The notes under the pieces are model-generated. The model saw only the letters and a program-made list of their open reading frames with translations. It was not told the DNA's origin and did not search any database. From NCBI GenBank assembly GCA_964427415.1, contig CAYRUH010000003.1:1-64000 (forward strand): DNA of 64,000 bases, in the 5' to 3' direction. Source of the stretch: Lentisalinibacter sp964427415. Its GTDB lineage: Bacteria; Pseudomonadota; Gammaproteobacteria; Steroidobacterales; Woeseiaceae. Below, in pieces: positions 35,598 to 43,250 of this stretch. The number at the start of each line of letters is the position of its first letter. Position 1 is the stretch's first letter. Both the position numbers and the translations under genes were made by a program.

Positions 35598-37436
35598 ATG
35601 AACGAGATCCCGGAGATCGAAGCCTTTCTTGGCCGGTTGCCCGGCTTCGATCATCTCGACGCGACCGAACTGCACCGGGCTGCCCGCGCGGTGTGCGTGG
35701 CCTACTACCGGCGCGGCCAGAACATCCTGTCGATCGGCGTCAACAATACGCAGCTCAATATCTTGCGCAGCGGCGCTGCGGAGCTGACTGACGGCAATGG
35801 CGACCTGGTAACCCGTCTGGCCGAGGGCGAATGCTTCGGCTTTCCCTCCCTCATGAACAGCGCGCCGACCCGTAACCATTCCGTGGCGCTGGAAGACACG
35901 CTGATCTATCACCTGAAGGGCGAGGCCTTCGCGGCGCTGCGCCGTGACAACCGGGAGTTCGACACCTGGTTCATCCGCGCACTGTCAGATCGGCTCACGA
36001 TGCGGCCGGTCACCGGCGAGCTCCGCGGTACCGCCGCCGGCAGTGTGCGCGATATGGTCAGCCGCGGACCGGTCACCATCGACGGCTCGGCCAGCATCCT
36101 TGAGACCGCGAAGAAGATGGTGGCCGAGCGGGTCTCGGCCATGCTGATCACCGAGGGCGGCCGCATGACGGGCATCGTCACCGACCGGGATTTGCGCAGC
36201 CGTGTGGTGGCGCAGGAGTTTGCGCCGGACCGCCCGGTGGCCGAGATAATGACGCCGGATCCCATCTCGCTGGACGCCGGTTCCCACGCCTGCGAGGCGG
36301 CGCTGGTGATGATGCAGAACGTCATCCATCACCTGCCCATCACCGACGACGGTGAACTGCTGGGCATGGTCTCGCGCAGCGATTTCATGCGTCTGGAGAC
36401 CGAGCATCCTCTCTACCTGGTGAGCGATATCGGCAAACAGACGACGGTGCAGGGCCTGGTCGAGGCCTGCTCCCGACTGCCCGGGCTCATCGCGGGGCAG
36501 ATCGACGGCGATATCGCCGCCGAGCAACTGGGGAAGTTCATCACCGCCATCACGGACAGCGTCACGCGCCAGCTCATTCGCATCGCCCGGGACGAGCTCG
36601 GTCCTCCGCCCTGCCGCTACGTCTGGATCGCGCTGGGCTCACAGGCCCGCCACGAGCAGTCCGCCGTGAGCGACCAGGACAACGCGCTGGTGCTGGAGGA
36701 CGGCGCGGGTGCCGATGCGCAGGCCTGGTTCGAGCGTCTTGCGCGCATTGTCAACGACGGGCTTGACGCCTGCGGCTGGGTGCATTGCCCGGGCGGCGTC
36801 ATGGCGATCAATCCCCGCTGGCGGGTCACGGTCAGCCGCTGGAAGGAGCACTTCACCCACTGGATCACCGTGCCCGAGGAGAAGGCGCTGATGCACGCCA
36901 ATATCTTCTTCGACCTGCGGGTGGTGGATGGCGAAGCCGGCCTGGTGGAGGAGATCAAGGACAGCATCCGCGAGACGGCGGGGAAAAACGAGCTGTTCCT
37001 GGCGCTGATGGCGAAGAACGCGATGAACTTCCAGCCGCCGCTCGGCTTTTTCCGCCAGTTCGTGCTGGAGAAGTCCGGCGAGCACAAGAACACCCTGAAC
37101 CTGAAGCTGCACGGCATCATCCCCATTGTGGAGACGGCGCGCATCCGCAGTCTTGCGGCCGGAGAGATGCGAGTGAGTACGCGCAATCGGCTGCGCGCCG
37201 CCGCCCGCCAGGGCGAACTGAGCGCCGCGGATGCCGAGAGCCTCATCGATGCGCTGGATTTCATCGAGAAGCTCCGGCTGGAGCACCAGAGCCGGCAGAT
37301 GAATGCGGGCGAGAAGCCGGACCATCATCTGTCGCCGTCGGAGCTCTCGCCGCTGGCGCGGCAGAACCTGAAGGCCGCCTTCTCCCAGATCCGTACCAGC
37401 CAGGCGGCGCTGCTGAACCGATTCCACCTGGCATGA
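35598..37436 (+). CDS. CNB-CBS-DUF294 putative nucleotidyltransferase
   Basis: 612 aa, cytoplasmic. Order: a cyclic-nucleotide-binding-like domain (about 15-130, G-E-C-F-G-F-P-S), a CBS pair (about 145-260, L-I-T-E-G-G-R-M-T-G-I-V-T-D-R-D-L and P-I-T-D-D-G-E-L-L-G-M-V-S-R-S-D), then DUF294 with G-S-Q-A-R-H-E-Q and S-D-Q-D-N near 345-365, which carries the nucleotidyltransferase-type acidic residues, and a C-terminal DUF294_C helical domain. It resembles GlnD-like signalling enzymes. The gene regularly neighbours acetate symporters and a DnaQ-like exonuclease, as here, suggesting control of acetate uptake. The stop overlaps the next ATG. Confidence 0.9.
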   Translation: MNEIPEIEAFLGRLPGFDHLDATELHRAARAVCVAYYRRGQNILSIGVNNTQLNILRSGAAELTDGNGDLVTRLAEGECFGFPSLMNSAPTRNHSVALEDTLIYHLKGEAFAALRRDNREFDTWFIRALSDRLTMRPVTGELRGTAAGSVRDMVSRGPVTIDGSASILETAKKMVAERVSAMLITEGGRMTGIVTDRDLRSRVVAQEFAPDRPVAEIMTPDPISLDAGSHACEAALVMMQNVIHHLPITDDGELLGMVSRSDFMRLETEHPLYLVSDIGKQTTVQGLVEACSRLPGLIAGQIDGDIAAEQLGKFITAITDSVTRQLIRIARDELGPPPCRYVWIALGSQARHEQSAVSDQDNALVLEDGAGADAQAWFERLARIVNDGLDACGWVHCPGGVMAINPRWRVTVSRWKEHFTHWITVPEEKALMHANIFFDLRVVDGEAGLVEEIKDSIRETAGKNELFLALMAKNAMNFQPPLGFFRQFVLEKSGEHKNTLNLKLHGIIPIVETARIRSLAAGEMRVSTRNRLRAAARQGELSAADAESLIDALDFIEKLRLEHQSRQMNAGEKPDHHLSPSELSPLARQNLKAAFSQIRTSQAALLNRFHLA

Positions 37437-38110
37437 GGCAGACGGTGCTGAAGCTCCGGCGCTGGCTGACCATCCGTCGGCCCGGCGACGACGCGCTCAC
37501 GGGCGTGCTGTCGTCTTCGTTGCCCGCCGGCTCCGCCGCCTTCGCCGACACCGAGTTCGTCTGTCTGGATATCGAGACCACCGGTGTCGATGTCCGTAGC
37601 GCGGAGATGCTCGGTGTCGGCTGGGTGCTCATCCGCGGCGCACGGGTGGAAATGGAGACCGCCGAGGCCTGCATCGTGCGTCCGCCGGGGGAGGTGGGCG
37701 AGAGCGCCACGGTGCACGGACTCACCGATACTCTGTGCGCCGGCGGAGAGGACGTGCGGGCGGTATTGCAGCGTCTGCTGGCGGTCCTGCGCGGCCGGGT
37801 GCTGGTGGTTCACTACGCCGGACTCGACAAGGCATTGCTCGACCGGTTGTGCCGTCGGCACTTCGGCGCACCGCTGCTGATGCCGGTGGTAGACACCCTT
37901 GCCCTGGAACGCCGGGCGCGCAGCCGACGGCATCACCTCGACGAACAGCAGTCACTGCAGCTGAGCGCGCTCCGCAGCGCCTATCATCTGCCCCAGTATT
38001 CCCAGCATGATGCCCTGGCCGACGCGATAGCCACGGCGGAACTGCTGCTGGCCATGGTGGCAGCCCGCGGGACGCCGTCGAGCGTCAGACTGCGAGATCT
38101 GCTGTCCTGA
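37433..38110 (+). CDS. DnaQ-like 3'-5' exonuclease domain protein
   Basis: 225 aa from the ATG at 37433 that overlaps the previous stop (ATGA). The exonuclease motifs are complete: ExoI C-L-D-I-E-T-T-G (Asp46, Glu48), ExoII H-Y-A-G-L-D-K-A-L-L-D, and ExoIII with H-D-A-L-A-D-A (DEDDh type). It should degrade DNA or RNA from the 3' end, needing two divalent metals. The function next to a DUF294 protein is unclear, though this neighbour pair recurs in Proteobacteria. It is not the replicative epsilon subunit by context. Confidence 0.9.
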   Translation: MRQTVLKLRRWLTIRRPGDDALTGVLSSSLPAGSAAFADTEFVCLDIETTGVDVRSAEMLGVGWVLIRGARVEMETAEACIVRPPGEVGESATVHGLTDTLCAGGEDVRAVLQRLLAVLRGRVLVVHYAGLDKALLDRLCRRHFGAPLLMPVVDTLALERRARSRRHHLDEQQSLQLSALRSAYHLPQYSQHDALADAIATAELLLAMVAARGTPSSVRLRDLLS

Positions 38111-38136
38111 CCGATCCCCGGGGCCGGGGGGGCAGT

Positions 38137-38271
38137 TTACGCGGTAGTGCCTTCTCGCCGCCTGCTCCGTCGGAGCCGATACCATTGCTGAAGCCATAGT
38201 GCCGACATCGCAAGCAGGAGTGTTCCCATTGCTCCCGCCGCTCCCAGGAAGTACACGTCGGTATAGACCAT
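38137..38271 (-). CDS. 44-aa single-helix membrane protein
   Basis: A short frame starts MVYTDVYFLGAAGAMGTLLL, continues through a hydrophobic stretch to W-L-Q-Q-W, and ends in a basic tail, R-L-R-R-S-R-R-R-E-G-T-T-A. That is one membrane helix with positive-inside topology. It starts 9 nt after the stop of the 120-aa exported protein, so it would be read from the same transcript. The ribosome-binding site is weak. Confidence 0.5.
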   Translation of the reverse strand: MVYTDVYFLGAAGAMGTLLLAMSALWLQQWYRLRRSRRREGTTA

Positions 38272-38280
38272 GGCCGGGCG

Positions 38281-38643
38281 CTACCCTGATACCGCCGCCA
38301 GTTCGCTGATGTTCACCCATCTGACTCTGGCACGGCGGTCGACCACGCACTCGCCCTTCCAGAGGACTGGGCCGCCCGCCTTCTCGGCCACTTCGAGCGT
38401 GTAACGGTAGTTTCGGGTGCCGGCCGGTGGCCGCAAGAGCTCGCGGGTGAAGTCCTCACGGCCGTTGTAACGGCCAGCGATCTCGTAGTCCGGCGGCGTG
38501 CCCTGGCGCTCGCCGATGTACTCGATCAGTCTGGCCGTACAGGCCTCGACGGCATCGCGTTCGGTCGCACTGGCGCCGGCCACGCCGACGCCGCTGCCCG
38601 ATAACGCGATCACCAGCATGGCTTTCCGAAATACGCGACCCAT
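38281..38643 (-). CDS. Small exported protein of unknown function
   Basis: 120 aa. Signal peptide about 1-26 (VIALSGSGVGVAGASA). The mature part is about 95 residues with two cysteines (E-A-C-T-A-R-L and G-E-C-V-V-D) that likely pair. The first part has the A-C-x-x-x-I/L-x-E-x-x-G arrangement seen in many small periplasmic proteins. An AGGAGATTCCTG sequence precedes the ATG and contains AGGAG 8 nt away. Function not recognised; followed by the 44-aa membrane protein. Confidence 0.65.
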   Translation of the reverse strand: MGRVFRKAMLVIALSGSGVGVAGASATERDAVEACTARLIEYIGERQGTPPDYEIAGRYNGREDFTRELLRPPAGTRNYRYTLEVAEKAGGPVLWKGECVVDRRARVRWVNISELAAVSG

Positions 38644-38745
38644 CAGGAATCTCCTTCGATACCGTTACCCTGGAAATGCGTCTCAGGCTATTGCCCTCCA
38701 GCCGGGGCGACAAACGTTCAATTCTTGTGTGCGGACGAATCCTGC

Positions 38746-39630
38746 TCATTCCTCCGAGTAGAAATTGTCCAGCAGCCACGTCTTCAGGTTCTGCACCGCC
38801 TGCCGGGTACTCTCCTCGGGCCTGAGTACGAGGAAGAAACTGTCGCCGGTGTCGAATTCCTCCTCGAAGACACGGGTGAGACCGCCGGACTCGAACCAGG
38901 CCTTGCCGAGCGGCCACGACACCAGCGCGATGCCGAGTCCTTTCTCGGCAGCGCGGGCGATGGCCGACATGGAGTCCAGACGAATGAGCTTTCCCGGGCG
39001 CACCCTGGGGACTCCGATGGAGTCGCTCCAGCGGTCCCAAGCGTTGCGCCTGCCCTCGTGCACGATCAGCGTCTGACCGTCGAGCCGGTCGGCAGACCCC
39101 AGGTCGCACTCGGCGAGCAACGATGGTGCACACGCCACGACGAAGCGATGGGGGAACAGGCGGTGGGTCTCGAGCCCCGGCCACTGGCCGTTCCCCACGA
39201 GGATCGAGATATCGGCCTCCGCAGGGTGGAGATCCATGCTGCTGGGCTGGGTCACGATGCGGATATCCGTGGCGGGATACTGTTCCTGATAGGACGCGAT
39301 CGCCGGCAGCAGGGCCTCACTGGCGAAGAACGGCGGCAGCGAAAGCCTCAGGATATCGCGACCGTAGCGGTCACGAAGCTGGTCCGTCTCCGATTCCAGT
39401 CGCGCGAACAGCGTATCGAGAATGGAGAAATAGGCTTGCCCGGCGTCCGTGAGCTCCAGTGACCGGGTCTTGCGATTGAACAACGCGACGCCAAGCCGGC
39501 CCTCGAGCGCCCGCACCTGATGACTGACGGCGGAAGGCGTCACAAACAACTCTTCCGCCGCGTTCTTGAAGCTGAGATGGCGAGCGGCCAGCTGAAAGGT
39601 CCGCAGATGATTCAGGGACGGCAAGCGCAT
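38746..39630 (-). CDS. LysR-family transcriptional regulator (GcvA-like)
   Basis: 294 aa from the ATG at 39630. The N-terminal winged HTH reads L-R-T-F-Q-L-A-A-R-H-L-S-F-K-N-A-A-E-E-L with V-T-P-S-A-V-S-H-Q-V-R-A-L-E, the classic LysR recognition region and nearest the GcvA group in style. The substrate-binding domain follows (about 90-290), with D-I-S-I-L-V-G-N-G and G-L-G-I-A-L-V-S-W. Targets are unknown. Upstream lies a 300-bp region with an inverted repeat, then an assembly gap. The next gene beyond the gap is a GIY-YIG protein on the same strand. Confidence 0.92.
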   Translation of the reverse strand: MRLPSLNHLRTFQLAARHLSFKNAAEELFVTPSAVSHQVRALEGRLGVALFNRKTRSLELTDAGQAYFSILDTLFARLESETDQLRDRYGRDILRLSLPPFFASEALLPAIASYQEQYPATDIRIVTQPSSMDLHPAEADISILVGNGQWPGLETHRLFPHRFVVACAPSLLAECDLGSADRLDGQTLIVHEGRRNAWDRWSDSIGVPRVRPGKLIRLDSMSAIARAAEKGLGIALVSWPLGKAWFESGGLTRVFEEEFDTGDSFFLVLRPEESTRQAVQNLKTWLLDNFYSEE

Positions 39631-39932
39631 GATCTGTCGTGCATGGGTACCGAACGCCCTCTTTTCCGACCGGCGACAGCAGCCCGCCGGAACCATCCCG
39701 CGGGCGTAAAGGTGGACGGCGTCGACAGTGGTCCGGGCTACGGACAGAGACAGCAAGAAATATGCCAGGCAAACTCCCTGGCATCGCCTGTGCTCCGCAG
39801 ACCGAATCGGGCGGGCACCGCCTGCGGGTGGTGCAATGCAGCAAATCGACGCACCGTAGCGGTGCTGATCCGATCCGAAGCGCCGTTGCCTCGACCGGAC
39901 ACCGGGCGGCGTCAGACGGCAGGGTCTGCCGG
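39631..39932. promoter_or_regulatory. Upstream region of the lysR gene with an inverted repeat
   Basis: No credible gene. The clearest element is a perfect inverted repeat, ATGCCAGG (39762-39769) and CCTGGCAT (39777-39784), with a 7-nt spacer, about 130 bp upstream of the LysR start. On the minus strand it is followed by ATATTTCTTGCT. It could be a regulator-binding site or a weak terminator of a transcript from beyond the gap. Confidence 0.4.
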
Positions 39933-40032
39933 NNNNNNNNNNNNNNNNNNNNNNNNNNNNNNNNNNNNNNNNNNNNNNNNNNNNNNNNNNNNNNNNNNNN
40001 NNNNNNNNNNNNNNNNNNNNNNNNNNNNNNNN
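39933..40032. other. Assembly gap (100 N), flanks not overlapping
   Basis: Exactly 100 N. Unlike the 25.8 and 30.0 kb gaps, the two flanks share no repeated end, so real sequence of unknown length may be missing here, including the 3' end of the GIY-YIG gene. Confidence 0.95.
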
Positions 40033-40470
40033 GAGCCGGGTCCCGGGCTGCCACGTCTCCAGCGTGCCGCCGACAGCCCGGCGGAAGGACGTGTGATCGG
40101 GCTCCCACGCGGAGGCGAAAAGGTGAGCACGACAGTCGCAATCGCTGCAGCCGAGGCCGGCGATGCCGATCATGCCGGACAGGTTGCCGAGCGCCCGCGC
40201 CCACCGATGTTCCAGCCGGACCGGCTCGTGGCTGTACCAGACTGCCTCGGTGCGGGCCAGGCCGGACAGGTAATCGATATGCCAGCGCCTCGGCTTCTCC
40301 TCGCGCAGGTGCCTCGAGACGCGCGCCAGCACGCCGCCCGGGCCGAACGCGCTGCCCACGTAGACGTAGTAGCCGGGCACGAGGTCGAGACAGCCCCAAC
40401 GGCCCACCTGCACAGCCTCGCGCGATACGCTGCGCAGAATCAGCGCATAGGTGCCGCTGTCTTTTCGCAT
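40033..40470 (-). CDS. GIY-YIG (DUF123) family protein, 3' end lost in gap
   Basis: 146 aa are visible before the N gap. The pattern G-T-Y-A-L-I-L, P-G-Y-Y-V-Y-V-G-S-A-F-G-P-G-G-V, A-R-V-S-R-H-L-R, R-W-H-I-D-Y-L and G-L-G-C-S-D-C-D-C-R-A-H-L-F is the full DUF123/GIY-YIG-like nuclease domain, with the GIY, YVYVG and Arg-His catalytic segments present. The family is about 130-150 aa, so little is missing. A GGGGGAATCTCCC stretch upstream of the ATG gives the ribosome-binding site. It is presumed a DNA nuclease; the biological role of stand-alone DUF123 proteins is not established. Confidence 0.88.
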
Positions 40471-40567
40471 GGGAGATTCCCCCGGGGCTTCTGCCCCACC
40501 TTTACGGGTCGAATGCCGGTCACAGGGCAGTCATTCGTCCTGCGACGGCAAGGAGTCCGTCACGCCG

Positions 40568-40987
40568 CTATCCGGGTCCGGCTGACACAACCAACGTAAG
40601 ACCCTGGCGATCGACCACGCTCACCGACATTCCAATAGTGAGGTCCCCGGTATCGCCGGGCGCTCGAATGGCCCGCCACGTCTCGCCGCGTATCGAAACC
40701 TGGCCGTGCGGCAGCGAGTCGAAACCGGAAACGACGGTGGCTTTTTCAGCAGGCGAATCGGAAACCAGGTGCCTTTCCCCCGGACCGATATGTACCCGGG
40801 TCGGTGCAACTGACTCCATCCAGGCAGCGATCGCCAGATCGGCCAGGGATGTGGCAAGAACGGCGACGGCAACACGCGTAAACAGACTCCAGTCAGTAAC
40901 AATGCTCATGAGCAGAATCGAAGTTCCGCCGACAGTGATCGAGGTGGGAAGAATGACCAGCCACCAGGCCAACGAATAGCGCTTCAT
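40568..40987 (-). CDS. NfeD-like membrane protein with OB-fold domain
   Basis: 139 aa. Two membrane helices (about 7-30 and 37-57) precede a soluble C-terminal domain with G-Q-V-S-I-R-G-E-T-W-R-A and I-G-M-S-V-S-V-V-D-R-Q-G-L-T-L-V-V, the OB-fold pattern of short NfeD proteins. These act with stomatin/SPFH-type membrane scaffolds, but no SPFH gene is visible beside it. It ends 97 bp before the GIY-YIG gene on the same strand. Confidence 0.75.
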   Translation of the reverse strand: MKRYSLAWWLVILPTSITVGGTSILLMSIVTDWSLFTRVAVAVLATSLADLAIAAWMESVAPTRVHIGPGERHLVSDSPAEKATVVSGFDSLPHGQVSIRGETWRAIRAPGDTGDLTIGMSVSVVDRQGLTLVVSAGPG

Positions 40988-41012
40988 TGCGGCACAGACT
41001 TCGTTGCCCGCG

Positions 41013-41969
41013 CTAGCGGTCCTGTATCTCTCGTTGCCGCATCGGCATCCCGTCGATGAGCGTATAAATCTCGTCCATCGGCGCAGCCTGCCCCCGCGAC
41101 AGCTTGACCGTGCCGTCCTTGCCGATCAGCCTGAGCGCGAACGCCTCCGGCCGGATGCCGAGGGCATCGCGCGCGGCGGCAACCTCGTCGCCGGTCAGCG
41201 CCCGATCGTTGGCCGTCGAAACGGCATCGTCCAGCAGGACAACCAGGACCAAGTCACGCTCCCCGAATGCCCCACCTGTTGCCGAAACCGCAGCCAGCTG
41301 ATCTCGCAACTCCCGATCCTTGTGCCGCGCTGCGCTGACCACCAGTACGCGCTTCTGCCAGCGATACCGATCCAGGGAGAATGGCGGCTGGCCGGCGACG
41401 GCACGCACGCTTGCTACGCGCAGCTCGAATGGTCCGTCGCGTTTGTCGTAGATCATCAGGCCCATGCCGGTGATCTTACTGGTATCGAGCGGCGGGCCGT
41501 CGAGCTCGGCGCCGCGGAATCTCGGCACGAAACGCGAGAATGGCACGTCCACGGTATGCCAGACGCCCGCCACCGTATCGAAATCGGCCCAGTAGGCAAT
41601 CGGCCTGCCGAAATGGCGCGCATCCGTGGTCAGGCGCCACGTGTAGCGGCGACCGTCGCCGCGCACGCGAAGGCGGATCGCCGCATACGGCGACAGGTCG
41701 AGCTGCAGCGTTTCTGTGCGGATCGAGCTGAATCCGCCGCCTCGGGTATTGGTGCGCCCCGAGAAGTGCAACTCTCCCGCCTGCCGCTCGAACCCGCCCT
41801 CGCTTCTCCCGCCCATGACGTTGTCGTTCACGACGTACCAGCCGAGATCGGCGCTCGCAGCGGTGAAGTCGGTGAGCAGCCGCCCGTCCGGGGCGTCGTC
41901 GCCGGTGGCGGCCGGTGTGGCTGCAGACGCCATCAGGACGAATCCGGACACAAGGGCACGGCCGATCAC
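41013..41969 (-). CDS. CIA30-domain / DUF4174 fusion, exported
   Basis: About 318 aa if started at the GTG at 41969, which begins a good signal peptide (IGRALVSGFVLMASAATPAATG). The open frame extends to 42095 but that part is Arg/Pro-rich and unlike a protein. The first domain (about 35-190: D-N-V-M-G-G-R-S-E-G-G, L-S-P-Y-A-A-I-R-L-R-V-R-G-D-G, Y-D-K-R-D-G-P-F) matches CIA30, the fold of mitochondrial complex I factor NDUFAF1. The second (about 205-318: W-Q-K-R-V-L-V-V-S-A, E-R-D-L-V-L-V-V) matches DUF4174, a thioredoxin-like family. The fusion, read with one signal peptide, implies a periplasmic role; the function is unknown. Confidence 0.75.
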   Translation of the reverse strand: MIGRALVSGFVLMASAATPAATGDDAPDGRLLTDFTAASADLGWYVVNDNVMGGRSEGGFERQAGELHFSGRTNTRGGGFSSIRTETLQLDLSPYAAIRLRVRGDGRRYTWRLTTDARHFGRPIAYWADFDTVAGVWHTVDVPFSRFVPRFRGAELDGPPLDTSKITGMGLMIYDKRDGPFELRVASVRAVAGQPPFSLDRYRWQKRVLVVSAARHKDRELRDQLAAVSATGGAFGERDLVLVVLLDDAVSTANDRALTGDEVAAARDALGIRPEAFALRLIGKDGTVKLSRGQAAPMDEIYTLIDGMPMRQREIQDR

Positions 41970-42194
41970 CGCGGACCGGGGGCCGATCGCGGCACGCGCC
42001 GGCCCTCGGCAAGTCCGCGTCCCGGCAACCCTGTTCGCTGGAGGTTCGTGGTCATGCGGCGAGTTTGCGACGCCTGGCCTGCGGCGGCAACCCACAGAAT
42101 CGCGTCGGCTATACTATATCCGTCCGGTGACGCGGCACCGCGGAGACGGACGACAGACATTGCGTAGCGGCGCCAGCATCACGGACATCTGCTC

Positions 42195-42890
42195 ATGACG
42201 GCAATCACCCGCCGCGGCGAGGGCTTTTTCCCGGTGATGGGTCTCATCCTCCTCGCCCTGGTCATCGCCGGCTTCGTGCCGCCCGCGTTCTCCCGGCCGG
42301 GCGGGCCTGCCGCCATGCCGTTCTTGCTCCACGTTCACGGTGCGGTATTCGCCGGCTGGTTCGTGCTGTTCATCGCGCAGGCGCGGTTGATCGGCGCCGG
42401 TAACGCGCAGCTGCACCGGCGCATCGGGACGGCGAGTCTCCTCTTCGCGCTGGCCATCATCGTGCTCGGGTTGGTGGTCATCGGCGGAGCCTACGCGCGC
42501 CCGGACTGGAGCATAGCCGGCCTGCCGCCTGCGGCATCGGTGATGTTCCCCTTCACCGATATCGTGAACTTCACCGCCGCATTCGCGCTGGCCTTCGTCA
42601 ATAGACACGACCCGGCTGCGCACAAGCGCTTCATGCTGCTTGCCGGGATCCTGATCATGGACCCCGCCGTCGCGCGGCTGGTCGCCACTGCCGGGCTCCC
42701 TGCGCCGACGATCCTCGTGATCGAGCTGGCGCTGCTCGCAGCGCTGATCGTCTACGACATACGCACGCGCCGTCGGCCACATTGGGCGAGCCTGGCCGGC
42801 GTCGGTCTCTTCGCAGCGGCGATGTTCGCCAAGCTGGTCATTGCCCGCTCCAGCGGCTGGGCCGCATTCGTGGAGAGCCTGTTCGGCTGA
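42195..42890 (+). CDS. Six-helix integral membrane protein
   Basis: 231 aa. Six or seven hydrophobic helices are separated by short loops, with conserved-looking H-V-H-G-A-V-F-A-G-W-F and N-R-H-D-P-A-A-H-K-R-F-M-L-L segments. The His pairs suggest heme or metal binding, as in DUF2306-like membrane proteins, but this is not proven. It stands alone on the plus strand between two minus-strand genes. Substrate and pathway unknown. Confidence 0.75.
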   Translation: MTAITRRGEGFFPVMGLILLALVIAGFVPPAFSRPGGPAAMPFLLHVHGAVFAGWFVLFIAQARLIGAGNAQLHRRIGTASLLFALAIIVLGLVVIGGAYARPDWSIAGLPPAASVMFPFTDIVNFTAAFALAFVNRHDPAAHKRFMLLAGILIMDPAVARLVATAGLPAPTILVIELALLAALIVYDIRTRRRPHWASLAGVGLFAAAMFAKLVIARSSGWAAFVESLFG

Positions 42891-42916
42891 TCGATCGCGG
42901 CGCCCGCGGACCGCGC

Positions 42917-43114
42917 TCACGGATCTCGCCGGGCAGCCGCTCTCCGCGCGTACAGCCTCAGGCCCCAGATCAGGAGCCCGGCTGCACACAGCAGGAGCCC
43001 GCTGAACCGCCCGATGGTCTCGTCGCCGAACCAATGAAACATCAGGGCCCCGCCGGCGAGATAGAGCAGCGGCAGAAGCCGGTACAGCCACGCGGGGAGC
43101 CAGAGACTCTGCAT
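42917..43114 (-). CDS. Small two-helix membrane protein
   Basis: 65 aa from ATG 43114, which has GAGG 8 nt upstream. Two helices (LYRLLPLLYLAGGALMFHWF and FSGLLLCAAGLLIWGLRLY) and a basic C-terminal tail (R-R-A-A-A-R-R-D). Function not recognised; it resembles short inner-membrane proteins of unknown role. The longer open frame upstream of this ATG is not protein-like. Confidence 0.6.
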   Translation of the reverse strand: MQSLWLPAWLYRLLPLLYLAGGALMFHWFGDETIGRFSGLLLCAAGLLIWGLRLYARRAAARRDP

Positions 43115-43250
43115 CGGGGCATCCTCTTCCGTCGAACAGATTGAGGTTAGCCGTGGCCGGCGTCGCCCACCGGGAGTCACTTCACGGTTCGGGGCTCTCG
43201 CCGCGGGCGATCCCTCATGAAAGTGTCGGCCGATCATGGAGTGCAAGGGA

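Noticed and set aside
33942..35912. 656-codon minus frame overlapping the symporter and DUF4212 genes out of frame
   Set aside because: The translation is His/Arg/Gly-rich noise. The symporter frame has membrane helices and the SSS signature.
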